Shown here piece after piece: positions 52,240-63,566 of a stretch of DNA of 64,000 bases (position 1 is its first letter; every line of letters starts with the position of its first letter). Source of the stretch: Anastrepha obliqua (lineage: Eukaryota; Arthropoda; Insecta; Diptera; Tephritidae); contig NC_072897.1 in the NCBI RefSeq assembly GCF_027943255.1, positions 22,320,044-22,384,043 on the forward strand, in the 5' to 3' direction. A model generated the notes under the pieces. That model ran no database searches. It was not told the DNA's origin and saw only the letters and a list, made by a program, of their open reading frames with translations. Made by a program: the position numbers and the translations under genes.

Positions 52240-54637
52240 CACTAGATTGCCCAAGGAAGTCATTTTGACTGCCTTTTTAGTTTCAATTAGAAAAACAATT
52301 ACATATATAATGACACAATTTCTTAGAATTTTGTGACTTTTTGTACAACATATTATATATAGTAAATGCATTTCTTAATAATTGTAGTTACCTCCCCCTC
52401 CTTCATTTCCGTTATATTCATACGTGTTATACCTATTTTGCCGAAAAGTAGTCATTTTGACTAGTTAGGAAATTTTAAATAATCAAATGACTCATTGAAT
52501 TGAGTAAATTTCTTATATGACCGGTCCGGCTCTGTACTGAAATAACAGTTTTCATTTTACCGTTAGAGCGTTTTTCGGTTGCCGCCACATGATAATTTGT
52601 CGGTTTGGCAGAATACTTGATAAGTTGCAGTTGCTCAATAAGCTAAAGTAGTACCTGTTATTCGAATCTTTATACAGTGATACTTGTCCTAAGAAATTGT
52701 TTATTTTATTTCTTGTGTTCCCTAAATTCATGAAAGAAATGTCGAATAGAAGTGAGTTATTGGAAAAACTAACGAACATACGTGAAGAGTGCTCCGATAT
52801 AGAGTCAGATGCAACAAATTCTGAACTATCATCTGAAGATGAAGCGGACTATATTCAAAGTGAAACATCGGACACTGAAGATAGTGATGAAGAGTCGATC
52901 ACCAATAATGGAAATAAAAGTGTCATCAATATGCCCAGGAAAAGGTGTAGGGTGCTAAATAGTGCAGACTCTGATGAAGAAACTGAAAATATCTTTCAGG
53001 AGACCGAAACAGCTGCGGATGGTACTGTATGGTCAAAATTTGACGAAGGTGGTATTCCTAGAAGGTTACCATCTACTTGTATTTTCAAGGAACATTATGG
53101 CAGATAATCCTATCAGTGCATTCTCGTTGATAATAGATAACTATATTATCAAACATATAAAAAAGTACACAGAAGAAGAAGGCCGCCGAAATTCGAGGAA
53201 CGATTGGACAACATCATTACCGGAAATACATGCATTTATTGGGATTTTATATGCTCGTGGAGCTTACGAAGCAAAAAATTTAAAACTGAGTTATTTATGA
53301 TCAGCAAAGAGGGGTCCCGAATTTTGTAGAAAAACTATGCCCAGAGAAAAGTTCAAGCAAATCCTACGATTTATTCGGTTTGACAGAAGAAGCGAAAGAA
53401 GTAGACGCCTACAAACAAATAATTTGGCCTTGGTTTCGGAAATATGGGACAAGTTCATTGAAAATAGTCAAGCTTGCTATCAACCAGGGCAAACAGCAAT
53501 TATTTCCGTCAAAAGCCAGGAGCAGGTTTACCCAGTATATGCTTAATAAATCCAACAAATTTGGCATCAAATTCTGGCTTGCATCAGATGTAAGTAGCAA
53601 ATATATTTTAAATTGTTTTCCTTATTTGGAGAAAGATGAACAACGACCATCGTCAATGCTTCTCAGTGAACACGATGTTCTGAAACTTGTCGAGCCGTAT
53701 ACAAACTGTGGAAGAAATATCACGACCGATAACTTTTTCACTAGCTTGTCACTCGCGACAAAATTATTGGCCAAAAAACAACTCTAGTTGGAACTATTAG
53801 AGCAAACAAAAGAGAACTCCCAAAGCAGCCAAACAAAGGAAGGATAAGATGCCTCGTTTTTCCACTCTGCTATATAAATCAGAGAATTGTGTTCTTGCAC
53901 TATATAAAAGCAAACTAAATAAAAGAGTAGCTGTTCTAAGTTCTAAGCATAAATTTGTGAAAATTGATAAAAGTAATAAAAAAATGTTACCGGAATCTAT
54001 ACAATTTTATAACAGCACAAAATGTAGAGTTGATATGACGGATCAAAAAATGGCCATAAAATACACAGTTAAAGCTAGTTCTCGTAGATGGCCCCTCCAA
54101 ATATTTTTCAATATTTTAGATTTGGCTGCAATAAATGCTTGGATCCTTTACAAAGAAGCGACAGGAATACAAATACAGCGAAAAGAGTTCTTCCTTCAAT
54201 TGGCAGAATAGTTTTCCACTGAATACAGAGCTGCAAGACAGAAAAATTCATCAGAACATGAAGACCCACAAAGATCAACTGCAACGTCATAAAATGCAAC
54301 GCAAAATTTGTCAAATACGACTTTGACACAAAAACAAAACAAATAATATATGTGCAAAATGTCAAAAATATGTTTGCGGAAGATGAACACATAAAAAGAT
54401 TTCCACCTTAATTTGCATAAAATGTACAAATAAAAATGAATAAACTATTTTTTTTCCAACTGAAGTAAATTTGTTTTATTGTTAATATGTACCTACTAAT
54501 AACTGTAAATAATATAAAAAATATTAAAAATTAACTTTAAACAAATTTCTTTACACATTAGTTATTCTTTCATAATGCAGTCATTTTGATTGCATTTGGG
54601 CAATATAGGTATATACAAACTTTCAGTCTTTCTAGTG
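52240..54637 (+). mobile_element. piggyBac-family DNA transposon with TTAA duplication
   Basis: 2398 bp between TTAA at 52236-52239 and TTAA at 54638-54641. Ends CACTAGATTGCCC at the left and, as reverse complement, CACTAGAAAGACTG at the right. Just inside lie inverted copies of GCAGTCATTTTGA/AGTCATTTTGACTGC. Removing it with one TTAA restores the errantivirus RT codons VFLRIPFGLK exactly. Confidence 0.93.
52697..54390 (+). pseudogene. piggyBac-type transposase, frameshifted
   Basis: 52697-53107 gives an acidic N-terminus (EECSDIESDATNSELSSEDE) ending FKEHYGR. 53100-53300 reads PISAFSLIIDNYIIKHIKKY and WTTSLPEIHAFIGILYARGA, a typical DDE_Tnp_1_7 start, then a stop. 53337-53787: MPREKFKQILRFIRFDRRSE, PSKARSRFTQYMLNKSNKFG, ITTDNFFTSLSLATKLL (second catalytic Asp). 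53849-54211: VDMTDQKMAIKYTVKASSRR, WPLQIFFNILDLAAINAWIL. The segment with the first catalytic Asp is deleted at about 53500. A cysteine-rich C-terminal finger (NNICAKCQKYVCGRC) is split across 54330-54420. Dead copy. Confidence 0.86.
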
Positions 54638-54641
54638 TTAA

Positions 54642-55605
54642 GAATACCTTTCGGCTTAAAAAGAGCACCAGCCACGTTCCAGCGCTTGGTGAACGTAGTG
54701 CTGGGTGAGTTGTTAGGAAAAGTATGTTTGGTTTATCTAGATGACGTTATAATTTACTCTACGTCACTTGAAGAAAATCTGAATTCAATCATATTGGTAT
54801 TAAACCGTATCAAGGAGGCCTACTTAAAAATCCAACCAGATAAGTGTGAGTTCTTGAAAAGGGAAACGGAATTCCTAGGGCATATGGTAACCCGAGATGG
54901 GGTAAACGACAAAAAGGTGGAACGCCTAGTAAACTACCCATTACCAAAAACCCCAAAAAAAATTAAACAATTTCTCGGACTCAGCGGGTATTACCGCAAG
55001 TTTGTAAAGGACTACGCAATGACTAAATACCTTAAAAATGACGTCAAATTGAATATAAACGACCTCGAATACTTAAAAAGTTTTAAAAACTTAAATCTAT
55101 GCTGCCTAGTATCCGATTTTGATTTATCCAGATAATCACCCAATCTGCTTTGCGAGAAGAACGCTCAATGAGCATGAAATAAACTACAGTACCTACTATT
55201 GAAAAAGAACTCCTAGCTGTAATATGGACAGTAGGGTACTTTTGCCCTTATTTGTTTGGTAGAAAATTCACCACTCAAACTGACCACCAACCCTTACAAT
55301 GGTTGTTTTCTATTAAAGAACCAAATTCCAAACTGATAAAATGGAGGCTGAAATTGGAAGAATACGATTACGACATTGTTTATAAACCCGAAATCAATAA
55401 CGGGAATGCCAATGCATTATCCCGAACTACAGACAACAATCCTCAAATTAATACAATAGAAACCATTAAAGAAATTAGAGAAGTTGCAACACCGATAAAT
55501 TTCTATAAAAATCAAATTATCATATCCAAAATTACATCTGGGTCTACCAGAATACGCATTAAGAAAGTATTCCGAAATACCAGAAGAACCTTTCACTTTA
55601 AATAA
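54642..55605 (+). pseudogene. Errantivirus reverse transcriptase C-terminus and RNase H
   Basis: Resumes after piggyBac with RIPFGLKRAPATFQRLVNVV, VCLVYLDDVIIYSTSLEENL (catalytic YLDD), FLGHMVTRDGVND and KQFLGLSGYYRKFVKDYAMT, ending at 55135 with frame loss. RNase H: TIEKELLAVIWTVGYF (55195), FTTQTDHQPLQWLFSIKEPN and YDIVYKPEINNGNANALSR (55252-55605). Part of the connection domain is missing at 55130. Confidence 0.84.
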
Positions 55606-56600
55606 CTTGACAATGCAACAGTAATAACTTTAATTAAAACACATTTTAATCCAACCCAATTAAATGCAATAATTGTAGACGAATCCTTTTTGGAGACATT
55701 CAGACACAGATACAATGATGCATAGATATATTGTATATACATATATAATTGGCGCGAACACCCTCTTTTAAGTGTTTGAACGAGCTCCTCCTCCTAATTT
55801 GTGGTATGCGACTTGATGTTATTCCACAAATGGAGGGACCGACCACCAAAAAAACCATATAAGATTACCGAAAAACGAAATAAACCAAGAAAATTGATTC
55901 ATATTGACGTTTTTTATACTTTAGAGAAGAAGCAAATTTTTAACAATGATAGATAAGTTCCCTAAATGTGCTTTAGCTTTTCCGATAAACGGAAGAAGTT
56001 GTACAGAATTTAAAAGTAAAATATTACAAGTTATAAGTATGTTCGGAAAAATCGAAAAGATAATAGGGGACAACGAACTTGGATTTAAAGCTGCAGAAAT
56101 ACAGAAATTCTTAGAAAAGGAAAATATTACACACATATTATCACACATCTAACGCAGATATAGACAGATTGCATAATACTATAAAGGAGCATATACGCCT
56201 CTTGAGACATGATGAAAGGAATAAGGATGAAACAATGGAGGAAAAAATGATAAGAACTATAGGGTTCTGTAACAATATTGTACTATTCATAGTACCACTA
56301 ATAATAGACCAATAGATTTTCTAATTGGTAAAATAAATCAAGAAAAGTATAAGGAAATACATGATTTAATTTAACAAAGAAAGAAAAATATATTAGTAAA
56401 CTTAACAAAGATAGGACAGATATACAATTAGAAGAAGGAACCAATTATATTAAGGAAGTGAGAGGTGGAAAAAACCAATACAGGAAAATTAAAGCCGATA
56501 AGATAGACGATGATCATTTACAAACTGAACGGACCAGACACAAATACTACAAAAAACACATGAAACCTAAATGAAAATATCAAGACAGAAACAACCCTAA
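55606..56600 (+). pseudogene. Errantivirus integrase, broken, with SINE insert
   Basis: NATVITLIKTHFNPTQLNAI and DESFLETFRHRYNDA precede the SINE; after it come KPRKLIHIDVFYT (first catalytic Asp in HIDVFYT), FPKCALAFPINGRSCTEFKS and KIIGDNELGFKAAEIQKFLE (second catalytic Asp), then RPIDFLIGKINQEKYKEIHD and a basic C-terminal region. Numerous stops and shifts; inactive. Confidence 0.78.
55746..55855 (-). repeat. SINE 3' fragment
   Basis: On the minus strand: TGGTCGGTCCCTCCATTTGT, TAGGAGGAGGAGCTCG, GTGTTCGCGCCAATTATATA: the 3' third of the SINE seen whole at 45232-45550, including its RTE-like tail. 5'-truncated, as is usual for retroposed copies. Confidence 0.83.
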
Positions 56601-56639
56601 CAACAATTGATAAGCTAACCAATTTTCTTTCAGATGACA

Positions 56640-58170
56640 AACTTAATATATACTTACTTTAACATTTCTCACAACCGTCACATTGCAATCAATAGACATT
56701 CAAGATTTAACTAACAATGACGTATATTTACCAATGAAAACAGATGAAGTTAAAGTCATAGAACATTATAGCAAAATAATCCACATTGTCAATACAACTT
56801 CCTATAAAAAGACTTTGGACTTAATATTGAAAAATATAATTACCTTGTATATAACCAACACCCAATCAAAGACCTTACTAGATACGACGAACAAAAACTT
56901 CCTTCTACTTGCAACTCAAATAGAAAACCTTACCCCACAGTTTAGAACAAAACGAGGACTTTTAAACATTCTAGGAAATGGTCGGAAACTTATAGCAGAA
57001 ACTATGGATAGTGACGATGAGACCCAAATCAACGAATCCTTGAATGCAGTTTACAAAAACCAGCAAACTCTAACTGACATAACGGACAGTCTAAAATATT
57101 TCAATCATATGATGACCACTTAAATACAGAATATTACAAAATATATAAACAAAAATCAATTTCTAATAGAATATCTAAAAAACTTTAAAAACTCCCTACA
57201 GAATGGAATAGCAACTTTAGAAATAGAAGTCACATTTTTATCACATACCTATTTACCAAATAAACAATGATATCTCACTTTTAACCCTTTCGGCCCGAAC
57301 GGGACTTATATGTCCCGGCAATGTTTGAAGATACCTACAATTTTGATGGGACAAAAGACTTTTATTTCACCCATTGCAACTATTAAACATATAAAATAAT
57401 TTGTATTTCCGTTAGCGGCTTTCCGTACCGAAAGGGTTAAGAGACCACACCGATAATTATATTTTCCAGTAAACTTAGAATTATTCCTTCAGATATAATG
57501 CCAAAAACTGAACTAGACCTAATTAATGACTTCAGGAGCTACGTAAATATAAAAGTAGCCGTAGCTTTGCAAGGTTCTAATATCCTAATTATTCTCCTGA
57601 TACCACAATATTCAAAAAATATTCTTTCAAAAGTCGATTCGAACCAACTCTAAATATTGATAATAACTCGGTGGCATTAAAAAATAAAGAAGTGCTTGTG
57701 GATTCACAAAATAATGTTTTTAATACAAATGTAACAGATAATATGAAGAAGAATTAAATTAAAGTAAACGATACTTGTTTAACAAAAATAATAAACGTTA
57801 AACAACCATTTTGCAATATGGAAAAACTGGAACAAACAATTTTAACTGAAGTCACACCTGGCTTTCTTGAATTCAAAAACTTTTTCAATAAATTTACACA
57901 CAGCTGTAACAATATTATATGAGTATGACAGGAAATTTCTTGTTGAAATTTGAAAACTGTGAAGTAAATGCACTAAATACAACATTTCTAAATGTAAGAA
58001 TTAAAGTTTATGATAAATTTATATTACCTAACATAATTACAAAAATTAATAAGAAACCAAATATTAACGCCAATTTAAAATTACAATCATTGAATATTAA
58101 ACAAACAAAATATGAAGAAACTATAAAAACAATATTATATTATATGAGAACAAAAACTCAAACATAATCA
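56640..58170 (+). pseudogene. Errantivirus env-like (fusion protein) remnant
   Basis: The frame 56683-57123 contains a basic furin-type motif followed by a hydrophobic-glycine stretch (RTKRGLLNILG at about 56947-56980) and an acidic block (MDSDDE), the arrangement found in baculovirus F-like Env proteins of insect errantiviruses. Further blocks, in other frames, are IMPKTELDLINDFRSYVNIK (57497), PGFLEFKNFFNKF (57862) and NFLLKFENCEVNALNTTFLN (57930), up to 58167. The open reading frame is broken by stops and by the MITE at 57285-57436, so no Env can be produced. Confidence 0.72.
57285..57436. mobile_element. 152-bp MITE with TTAA duplication (piggyBac type)
   Basis: Flanked by TTAA at 57281-57284 and 57437-57440. 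Ends: CCCTTTCGG at the left and, as reverse complement, CCCTTTCGG at the right. Inside the left end there is a palindrome (GAACGGGACTTATATGTCCCG). No coding capacity. TTAA specificity and CCC ends point to mobilisation by a piggyBac-type transposase, though its ends differ from those of the piggyBac at 52240. Confidence 0.85.
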
Positions 58171-58281
58171 ATATAAATATAGATGTAATAATAATTACTT
58201 TAAGCATAATATTTTTGTAAGGAGAAATATGTCAATCTTAAAAGTTTCGTCGGAGCCTCAAGCTAACGGTGGGGGTGTTAT

Positions 58282-58750
58282 AGTGACACCTAATCTCTAT
58301 ACTATATAATATAGTACCACCTCATTTTTTTTCTTATAAATAAACGTTTCCCTAACTTTCCGTACACGCACCAACATATTTTTTTTTTTTGGTTCACACG
58401 CAAAATTCATTAAGTTGCATTTTTCTAATTTTTATTTAATTTATTTTAATTGGTAAACAGTTCAGGGAATTGTGCAAGTGCATTGACATTTTCTTTGCAA
58501 GTTCAATTTTTTTTACGTTTCTTGTTTACCAAATTGCAAGTTCAATTTTTTTTACGTTTCCGTTGTTACCAATAATTTTGCAAAAGTAGTAAACAATTCA
58601 CTAGAATTCACTATAATTGTTTACCAAAATAATTAATTCCCAGACATGACGAAAATGCTAAGAATGACATTTTGTCTTAATAAAAGACTTTTGAATTAAT
58701 AACAATTGAGTTCAGTCTTCGTTTATCAATCATGTATTTAGTTATAAATA
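58282..58750 (+). repeat. Probable 3' LTR of the errantivirus (right border approximate)
   Basis: A G-rich run GGTGGGGGTG precedes AGTGACACCTAATC, which resembles the start of 17.6/297-group LTRs. It contains a 43-bp-spaced direct repeat of TTGCAAGTTCAATTTTTTTT at 58495-58582 and AATAAAAGA at about 58679. With no 5' LTR to compare, the right end is a guess. Confidence 0.55.
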
Positions 58751-59240
58751 AATAAACTAATAAGTATTGTAAATAAAGTAAATTAAGATATTTTTCTTCT
58801 AACCGCCGCCGCGATGTGGTGAAATTTTTAACCTAGGTGATTACAGTGAATTCTCTCTCTGCACAGTTTTTGGCATCTGTAGGAAATCAAATTGACGAAT
58901 GCACGACGACATTTTGCAAGGCATTTGAATGTGCATTTCTATGTTCCCTTAACAAATGAAATTTTAATCAATTTATATTTCCAAAAAAAATTAAATGTAC
59001 ATTCAAAGATAAACATATATTTGAATTATTAGCGCCAACATTTACAATCAAAGTAACTTTAATGTTCGTGGCTGTAATTTAAAAAGAAGATTACAATGTA
59101 AACAAAATACATTGAAAAATAGCCTAAAATAATTATTACACAGGGTGAACGATGTGAAGTATTACCTATTCAAAACACCATAACTTTTTTGTTTGAATTA
59201 GTTTTTAAATTAGTAAAATGATTACAATTTTAACATATTA
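58751..59240. other. AT-rich spacer with dispersed repeat
   Basis: 58905-58985 is similar to 7845-7915 (ATTTGAATGTGCATTTCTAT ... AATTTATATTTCC). Nothing else recognised. Confidence 0.4.
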
Positions 59241-60660
59241 CTGTGGGCAAAAAGTAAGGTGAATTTATTTGTCAAACTTCGCGGGATTAAAATTTCGCTC
59301 TAGTTATTTTTTTCATGGGTTGGCAGCACTGTTAATAACATCTGGGACAACTTTCATGTGAATATCATTATCAGTAATATATTTACGCTTGTGTTTACCA
59401 AACGACCAAGAGTGCATTTTTCGATTTTTACAATGTCTGATTGGATTGAGCAGAGAAGTGCCATCAAATTTTGTTTGCGGAGTGAAATTTCGGCTGCGGA
59501 AACGTTTAGCATGTAGCAGAAGGCATTTGATGATTCGACCATGTCGCAGAAAAATGTTTATAAGTGGTACAAAGACTTCAAAGAGGGTTGAGAACGTGTT
59601 GATGACTTGGAGCGCTCCGGACGACCATCCACGTCAACAGATGACCAACACGTCAATAAAGTGAAGGAGTTAGTGCTCAAAAATCGTCGGTTGACTGTTA
59701 AAGACCTTACTGATATGATCGGAATATCAAAAGGATCTGTGAAAACCATTTTGAAAGACCATTTGGGCCTACGAAAAGTCAAATCTCGTTTGGTACCGAA
59801 AACTCTCAATTTCTTGGAAAAAAGTAAATTTCTTGGAAAAAACTTGTGTTTACCAAACGACCAAGAGTGCATTTTTCGATTTTTACAATGTCTGATTGGA
59901 TTGAGAAGAGAAGTGCCATCAAATTTTGTTTGCGGAATGAAATTTCGGCTGCGGAAACGTTTAGCATGTTGCAGAAGGCATTTGGTGATTCGACCATGTC
60001 GCAGAAAATGTTTATAAGTGGTACAAAGACTTCAAAGAGGGTTGAGAACGTGTTGATGACTTGGAGCGCTCCGGACGACCATCGACGTCAACAGATGACC
60101 AACACGTCAATAAAGTGAAGGAGTTAGTGCTCAAAAATCGTCGGTTGACTGTTAAAGACCTTACTGATATGATCGGAATATCAGAAGGATCTGTGAATAC
60201 CATTTGGGCCTACGAAAAGTCAAATCTCGTTTGGTACCGAAAACTCTCAATTTCTTGGAAAAAAGTCGTCGCGTTGATGTGTGTGAAACAATGCTTTCAG
60301 ACTATCAGGACAAGCTCAAATGCATCATTACGGGGGATGAGACTTGGATTTATACTTACGACCCTGAAACAACCGACCAATCAAGCGAATATCGTGCTAA
60401 AGGCGAGGCCAGACCGAAAAGAGCACGTCAAAGTCGTTCAAAAATAAAGGTCATGATGACAGTTTTTTTCGATTTTCGTGGTGTGGTGCACTATGAGTTC
60501 CTTCCACCTGGCCAAACTGTTAATAAGGAATATTATTTGAGCGTTATGCATCGTTTACGTGAAGCAATTCGTCTAAAAAGACCAGAATTATGGGCCAACA
60601 ACTCTTGGTTAATGATAATGCACCGTCTCACACTGCACTCGTTCTTCGTGACCGCACGAA
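59241..60660 (+). pseudogene. Mariner relic with tandemly duplicated 5' half
   Basis: Left end TGTGGGCAAAAAGTAAGGTG resembles a mariner TIR. From 59419 a transposase starts MSDWIEQRSAIKFCLRSEIS, with VYKWYKDFKEG, RSGRPSTSTDDQHVNKVKEL and LKNRRLTVKDLTDMIGISKG. At 59843 the sequence restarts and repeats the same 5' part (59388-59842) with a 455-bp offset and few changes. The second unit continues into the catalytic region: CIITGDETWIYTYDPETTDQ (first Asp), FFDFRGVVHYEFLPPGQTVN, ending in a frameshift after ELWANNSW at about 60605, before the third Asp. Stops occur in both units. Inactive. Confidence 0.85.
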
Positions 60661-60832
60661 TGTGATCTTGAGGTATTTTGGCCCATTCTCGTATAATCGC
60701 CTTTTTCAGCGCATCCATACTGGCTGTTGACAAATGATATTTAAAATTTGTAATAAGTGGAATTACAACCCTGCTTGTGAACCAAAGTTGCGCACTCATT
60801 CTTCTTCGTTCTACTCTATTTTTCATTTGCAT
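60661..60832 (-). pseudogene. Possible Tc1-like transposase C-terminal scrap
   Basis: Minus-strand frame with MDALKKAIIREWAKIPQDHI, reminiscent of the end of Tc1-type transposases (…W..IPQ..I). Short and isolated; the match could be fortuitous. Confidence 0.35.
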
Positions 60833-60867
60833 ACGATCAGTCGAGGAAGAAGGGGTGCAAAACTGCG

Positions 60868-60923
60868 GTAAGTTTCTATATTTTATTAAAATACAGAATG
60901 TACAATATTAAATTGAATTTCAG
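60868..60923 (+). other. Candidate 56-nt leader intron of the BEL element
   Basis: GTAAGTTTCT ... AATTTCAG, with good donor and acceptor and a size typical for fly introns, about 145 bp before the gag ATG. Not proven. Confidence 0.35.
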
Positions 60924-61068
60924 AATAAACCATTCTTTGCCATTGAGTTAGTAGCAAACCCCTTTCATCTCATCGTAGCCGCGACATCTTTATTCGCAAT
61001 TTTGATTATTTGCGATTAACTGCGTATTTTTCCCTGCCGTAAAAGAGTGAAAGTTTGGGGCCGTTTAA

Positions 61069-62640
61069 ATGAATGATCCGGAGGAAACCATAGAAAAACG
61101 CTGCAGTCCTCGGCTCAACAAATTAGGACCAGAGTCAGGTGAAGTTCAGCCGAATTCCACCGCCATCATAATCGACGCCGCCTCCGCCGCCACCACGCAT
61201 ACCAACGCCACAACTGCTGCCAGCACGTATACAAACGTCACAAATATCGCCACTCTTCAAAGACAACTGGAAGAAGCACAGGTAAGATTAAGTGAACAAA
61301 ACCGCCACTGCCAAAGGCTAGAGATTGCTTTGCGTAGCTTAGGTCATTTAGATAGTGCTACATCCATAGCCACGACAACAACAATACCCGTCGTTGCGTC
61401 ATCGTTAGCACCCGCTATAGGTGCTCCGTTATATGAATTCCCAAATTTTTCATGTACTTCACGTATGCAAAAATTGTCGGTTAACGCAACAACAAATAAC
61501 ATCACGCCATCGACCATAAACAGTTATGCACATTTTGCGACGTCGACTATCACGAGCAGCGCTGCCAGGCCAGCAAGCCGCTGAAAACGGTGGTAGTTTT
61601 TTTTCGCTGCCGTCCTTAACTGCGAGCGCCGTCTTTGCGCCAACGTATTCAATAAAGGGCCAAACACACGCTACACTAGGTAATTCTGGCGTGCCGTTTA
61701 CATCGTCGTCGATAATTTCGCCCCCTGTTTTTAATAATTATAACAGTATTGTTCATGGTCCTATGCCAACAAATGACTTAAACAATTTTTCATTTTTAAA
61801 CAATTCTGCAACAGTACCACGGAAGTTGCAAGATTTACCCGAATTTAGCGGCGAGCCAGAAGACTGGCCAATTTTTTATACAGCCTACGTCCAATCGACT
61901 TCAATGTACAACTACACTAATCTGGAAAACAATCAACGGTTGCAGAAAGCTGTTAAAGGAGAAGCGCGGGAGGTGATTAAATCGCTTTTAATTCATCCAG
62001 ACAATGCCAGCGCCGCCATAGAGCAACTCCGTTTTCGCTTTGGCCGACCCGAACAATTAATTCAGAGTCAGCTACGTCAAGCGAGGGATTTGCCTAATAT
62101 TTCGGAGAATGCATTGTCCAAACTGGGACCCTTTTGCCACTGAAGTGAGAAACCTAGCAACATTCTTACAGTCAGCGAATGGACAACAACACATCGCCAA
62201 TCCTACGCTATTAGAGGAACTATTAGCTAAGCTTCCTATGAGTAAGAAACTGGAGTGGGCCAGAGTCGCCGCCTCAATACAGCCGTATCCGACAATTGTA
62301 CATTTTAGCGCTTGGGTAAGTGAACTTGCTAATCTGATATGTACAGTGCAAGACATCGACAATAAGGATCAAAAGCGTCGTGCGGTGTTACATACATCCG
62401 AAAAACAGTGTCCAGGTTATGCAGGTGTAACTCCCGTTAAGTGTCCATTATGCCAGGAGCAACATAAACTGCAAGATTGCCGTCGTTTTTTAAATGCTGC
62501 AGTGTCTAATAGATGGGAGTTCGCGAAGAAACATCGCGCTTGTTTTTCATGCTTGAACGTGGGCCATAACACGCGTAACTGTCGCCGTAAAAAGCTTTGT
62601 TTAGAAGAAGGATGCCAGCGTAGACACCACAGTTTATTGC
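61069..62640 (+). pseudogene. BEL/Pao gag
   Basis: Starts MNDPEETIEKRCSPRLNKLG at 61069; an alanine/threonine-rich stretch, a coiled coil (IATLQRQLEEAQVRLSEQNR, about residues 63-82) and a low-complexity region follow. The frame shifts near 61550 to LPEFSGEPEDWPIFYTAYVQ and FGRPEQLIQSQLRQARDLPN, the capsid-type DUF1759 pattern of BEL Gag, and again near 62110 to ANPTLLEELLAKLPMSKKLE. Two zinc motifs follow: CPLCQEQHKLQDCRRF and CFSCLNVGHNTRNCRRKKLC (62440-62610). All expected parts are visible, but in three frames. Confidence 0.82.
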
Positions 62641-63566
62641 ACGAGGCCAATGCTATTACGCCGACCCTAAGTTTATTAAAGGAAGAAAAAGGTGACGTAC
62701 GAGGAAACGTGTTGAGCTGCGCAAACGTTAGCAGCACTAAACCCAAGCTGCTCTTTCGTGTGCTTCCGGTAACCTTGTATGGCGATAATAAGCGCATCGA
62801 TACGTACGCCCTATTGGATGAAGGTTCTTCAATTACGATGTTAGACAGTGATTTGGCCAAGGAGTTGGGAATACGCGGCCGTCGACATTCGTTAGATATA
62901 CAATGGTTTGGAGGAAGAACAGCCCAAGAGTCGACTGAGGTTTTCAATATTGAAATTAGCGGTGTTGGTAAAAATAAGCGCTACCTACTGCGCGACGTGT
63001 ATGCCGTAGCTAATCTAGGTTTGCCCATGCAGAGTTTAAGTCATAATGATTTAAAGAGCAGTGACAAATCAATTTCGTCTCTGCCTCTCCAGACGTATTT
63101 TGATGCTGTGCCTCAACTTTTAATTGGAATCGATCATGCACACTTAGGCTTGCCGATTGACATAAAAGGGGTTAGTCAGCAAGGTCCGTACGCTTGCAAC
63201 ATTAAACTAGGGTGGGTAGTTTTTGGTCCAACCAGTCGTGCGTCGTTAGCAACCCGCTCTTGTCTTTTTTTACGTACCCAAGAAATGCAAGAAGAAGAAG
63301 ACATGCGTCAACTTGTGTTCGACTATTTCAATATTGAAAGTCTTGGCGTTAGATCTTCGCCACCTGTCGAAAGCAATGATGACGTCAGAGCTAAGATGTT
63401 ACTTGAAAGCACAACTAAACAAGTGGGAGGCCGATTTCAAACAGGGCTATTATGGAAGGACGACAGCATACAACTGCCCGATAATTATACGGCTGCTCTA
63501 CATAGGCTTGAAGGAATTGAGAGAACGCGACGAAACGTTCGCAACCGCGTACAAAGAGATCATTGA
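62641..63566 (+). CDS. BEL/Pao protease and pol linker (part of 62109-63566 frame)
   Basis: Continues the Gag zinc-knuckle frame. RIDTYALLDEGSSITMLDSD (62790-62845) is the BEL-type aspartic protease site (LDEGSS, with D as catalytic residue). LLIGIDHAHLGLPIDIKG, LGWVVFGPTS and then FDYFNIESLGVRSSPPVES are the standard linker motifs before RT (DUF1758-like and the segment that follows). The frame is lost at about 63512, where one extra T in CATAGGCTTG shifts it; RT goes on in another frame at 63515. Confidence 0.82.

Larger units (their letters stand above)
51067..58750 (+). mobile_element. 17.6/297-like endogenous errantivirus, 5'-truncated, decayed
   Basis: Plus strand: protease (51067-51479), spacer and RT (51506-55135), RNase H (55190-55605), integrase (55610-56580), env-like region (56683-58170), polypurine-type run and a probable 3' LTR from 58282 (AGTGACACC..., like 17.6/297 LTRs). 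The 5' LTR and gag are missing. Nested inserts: piggyBac 52240-54637, SINE 55746-55855, MITE 57285-57436. Many stops; an old, inactive endogenous copy. Confidence 0.85.
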
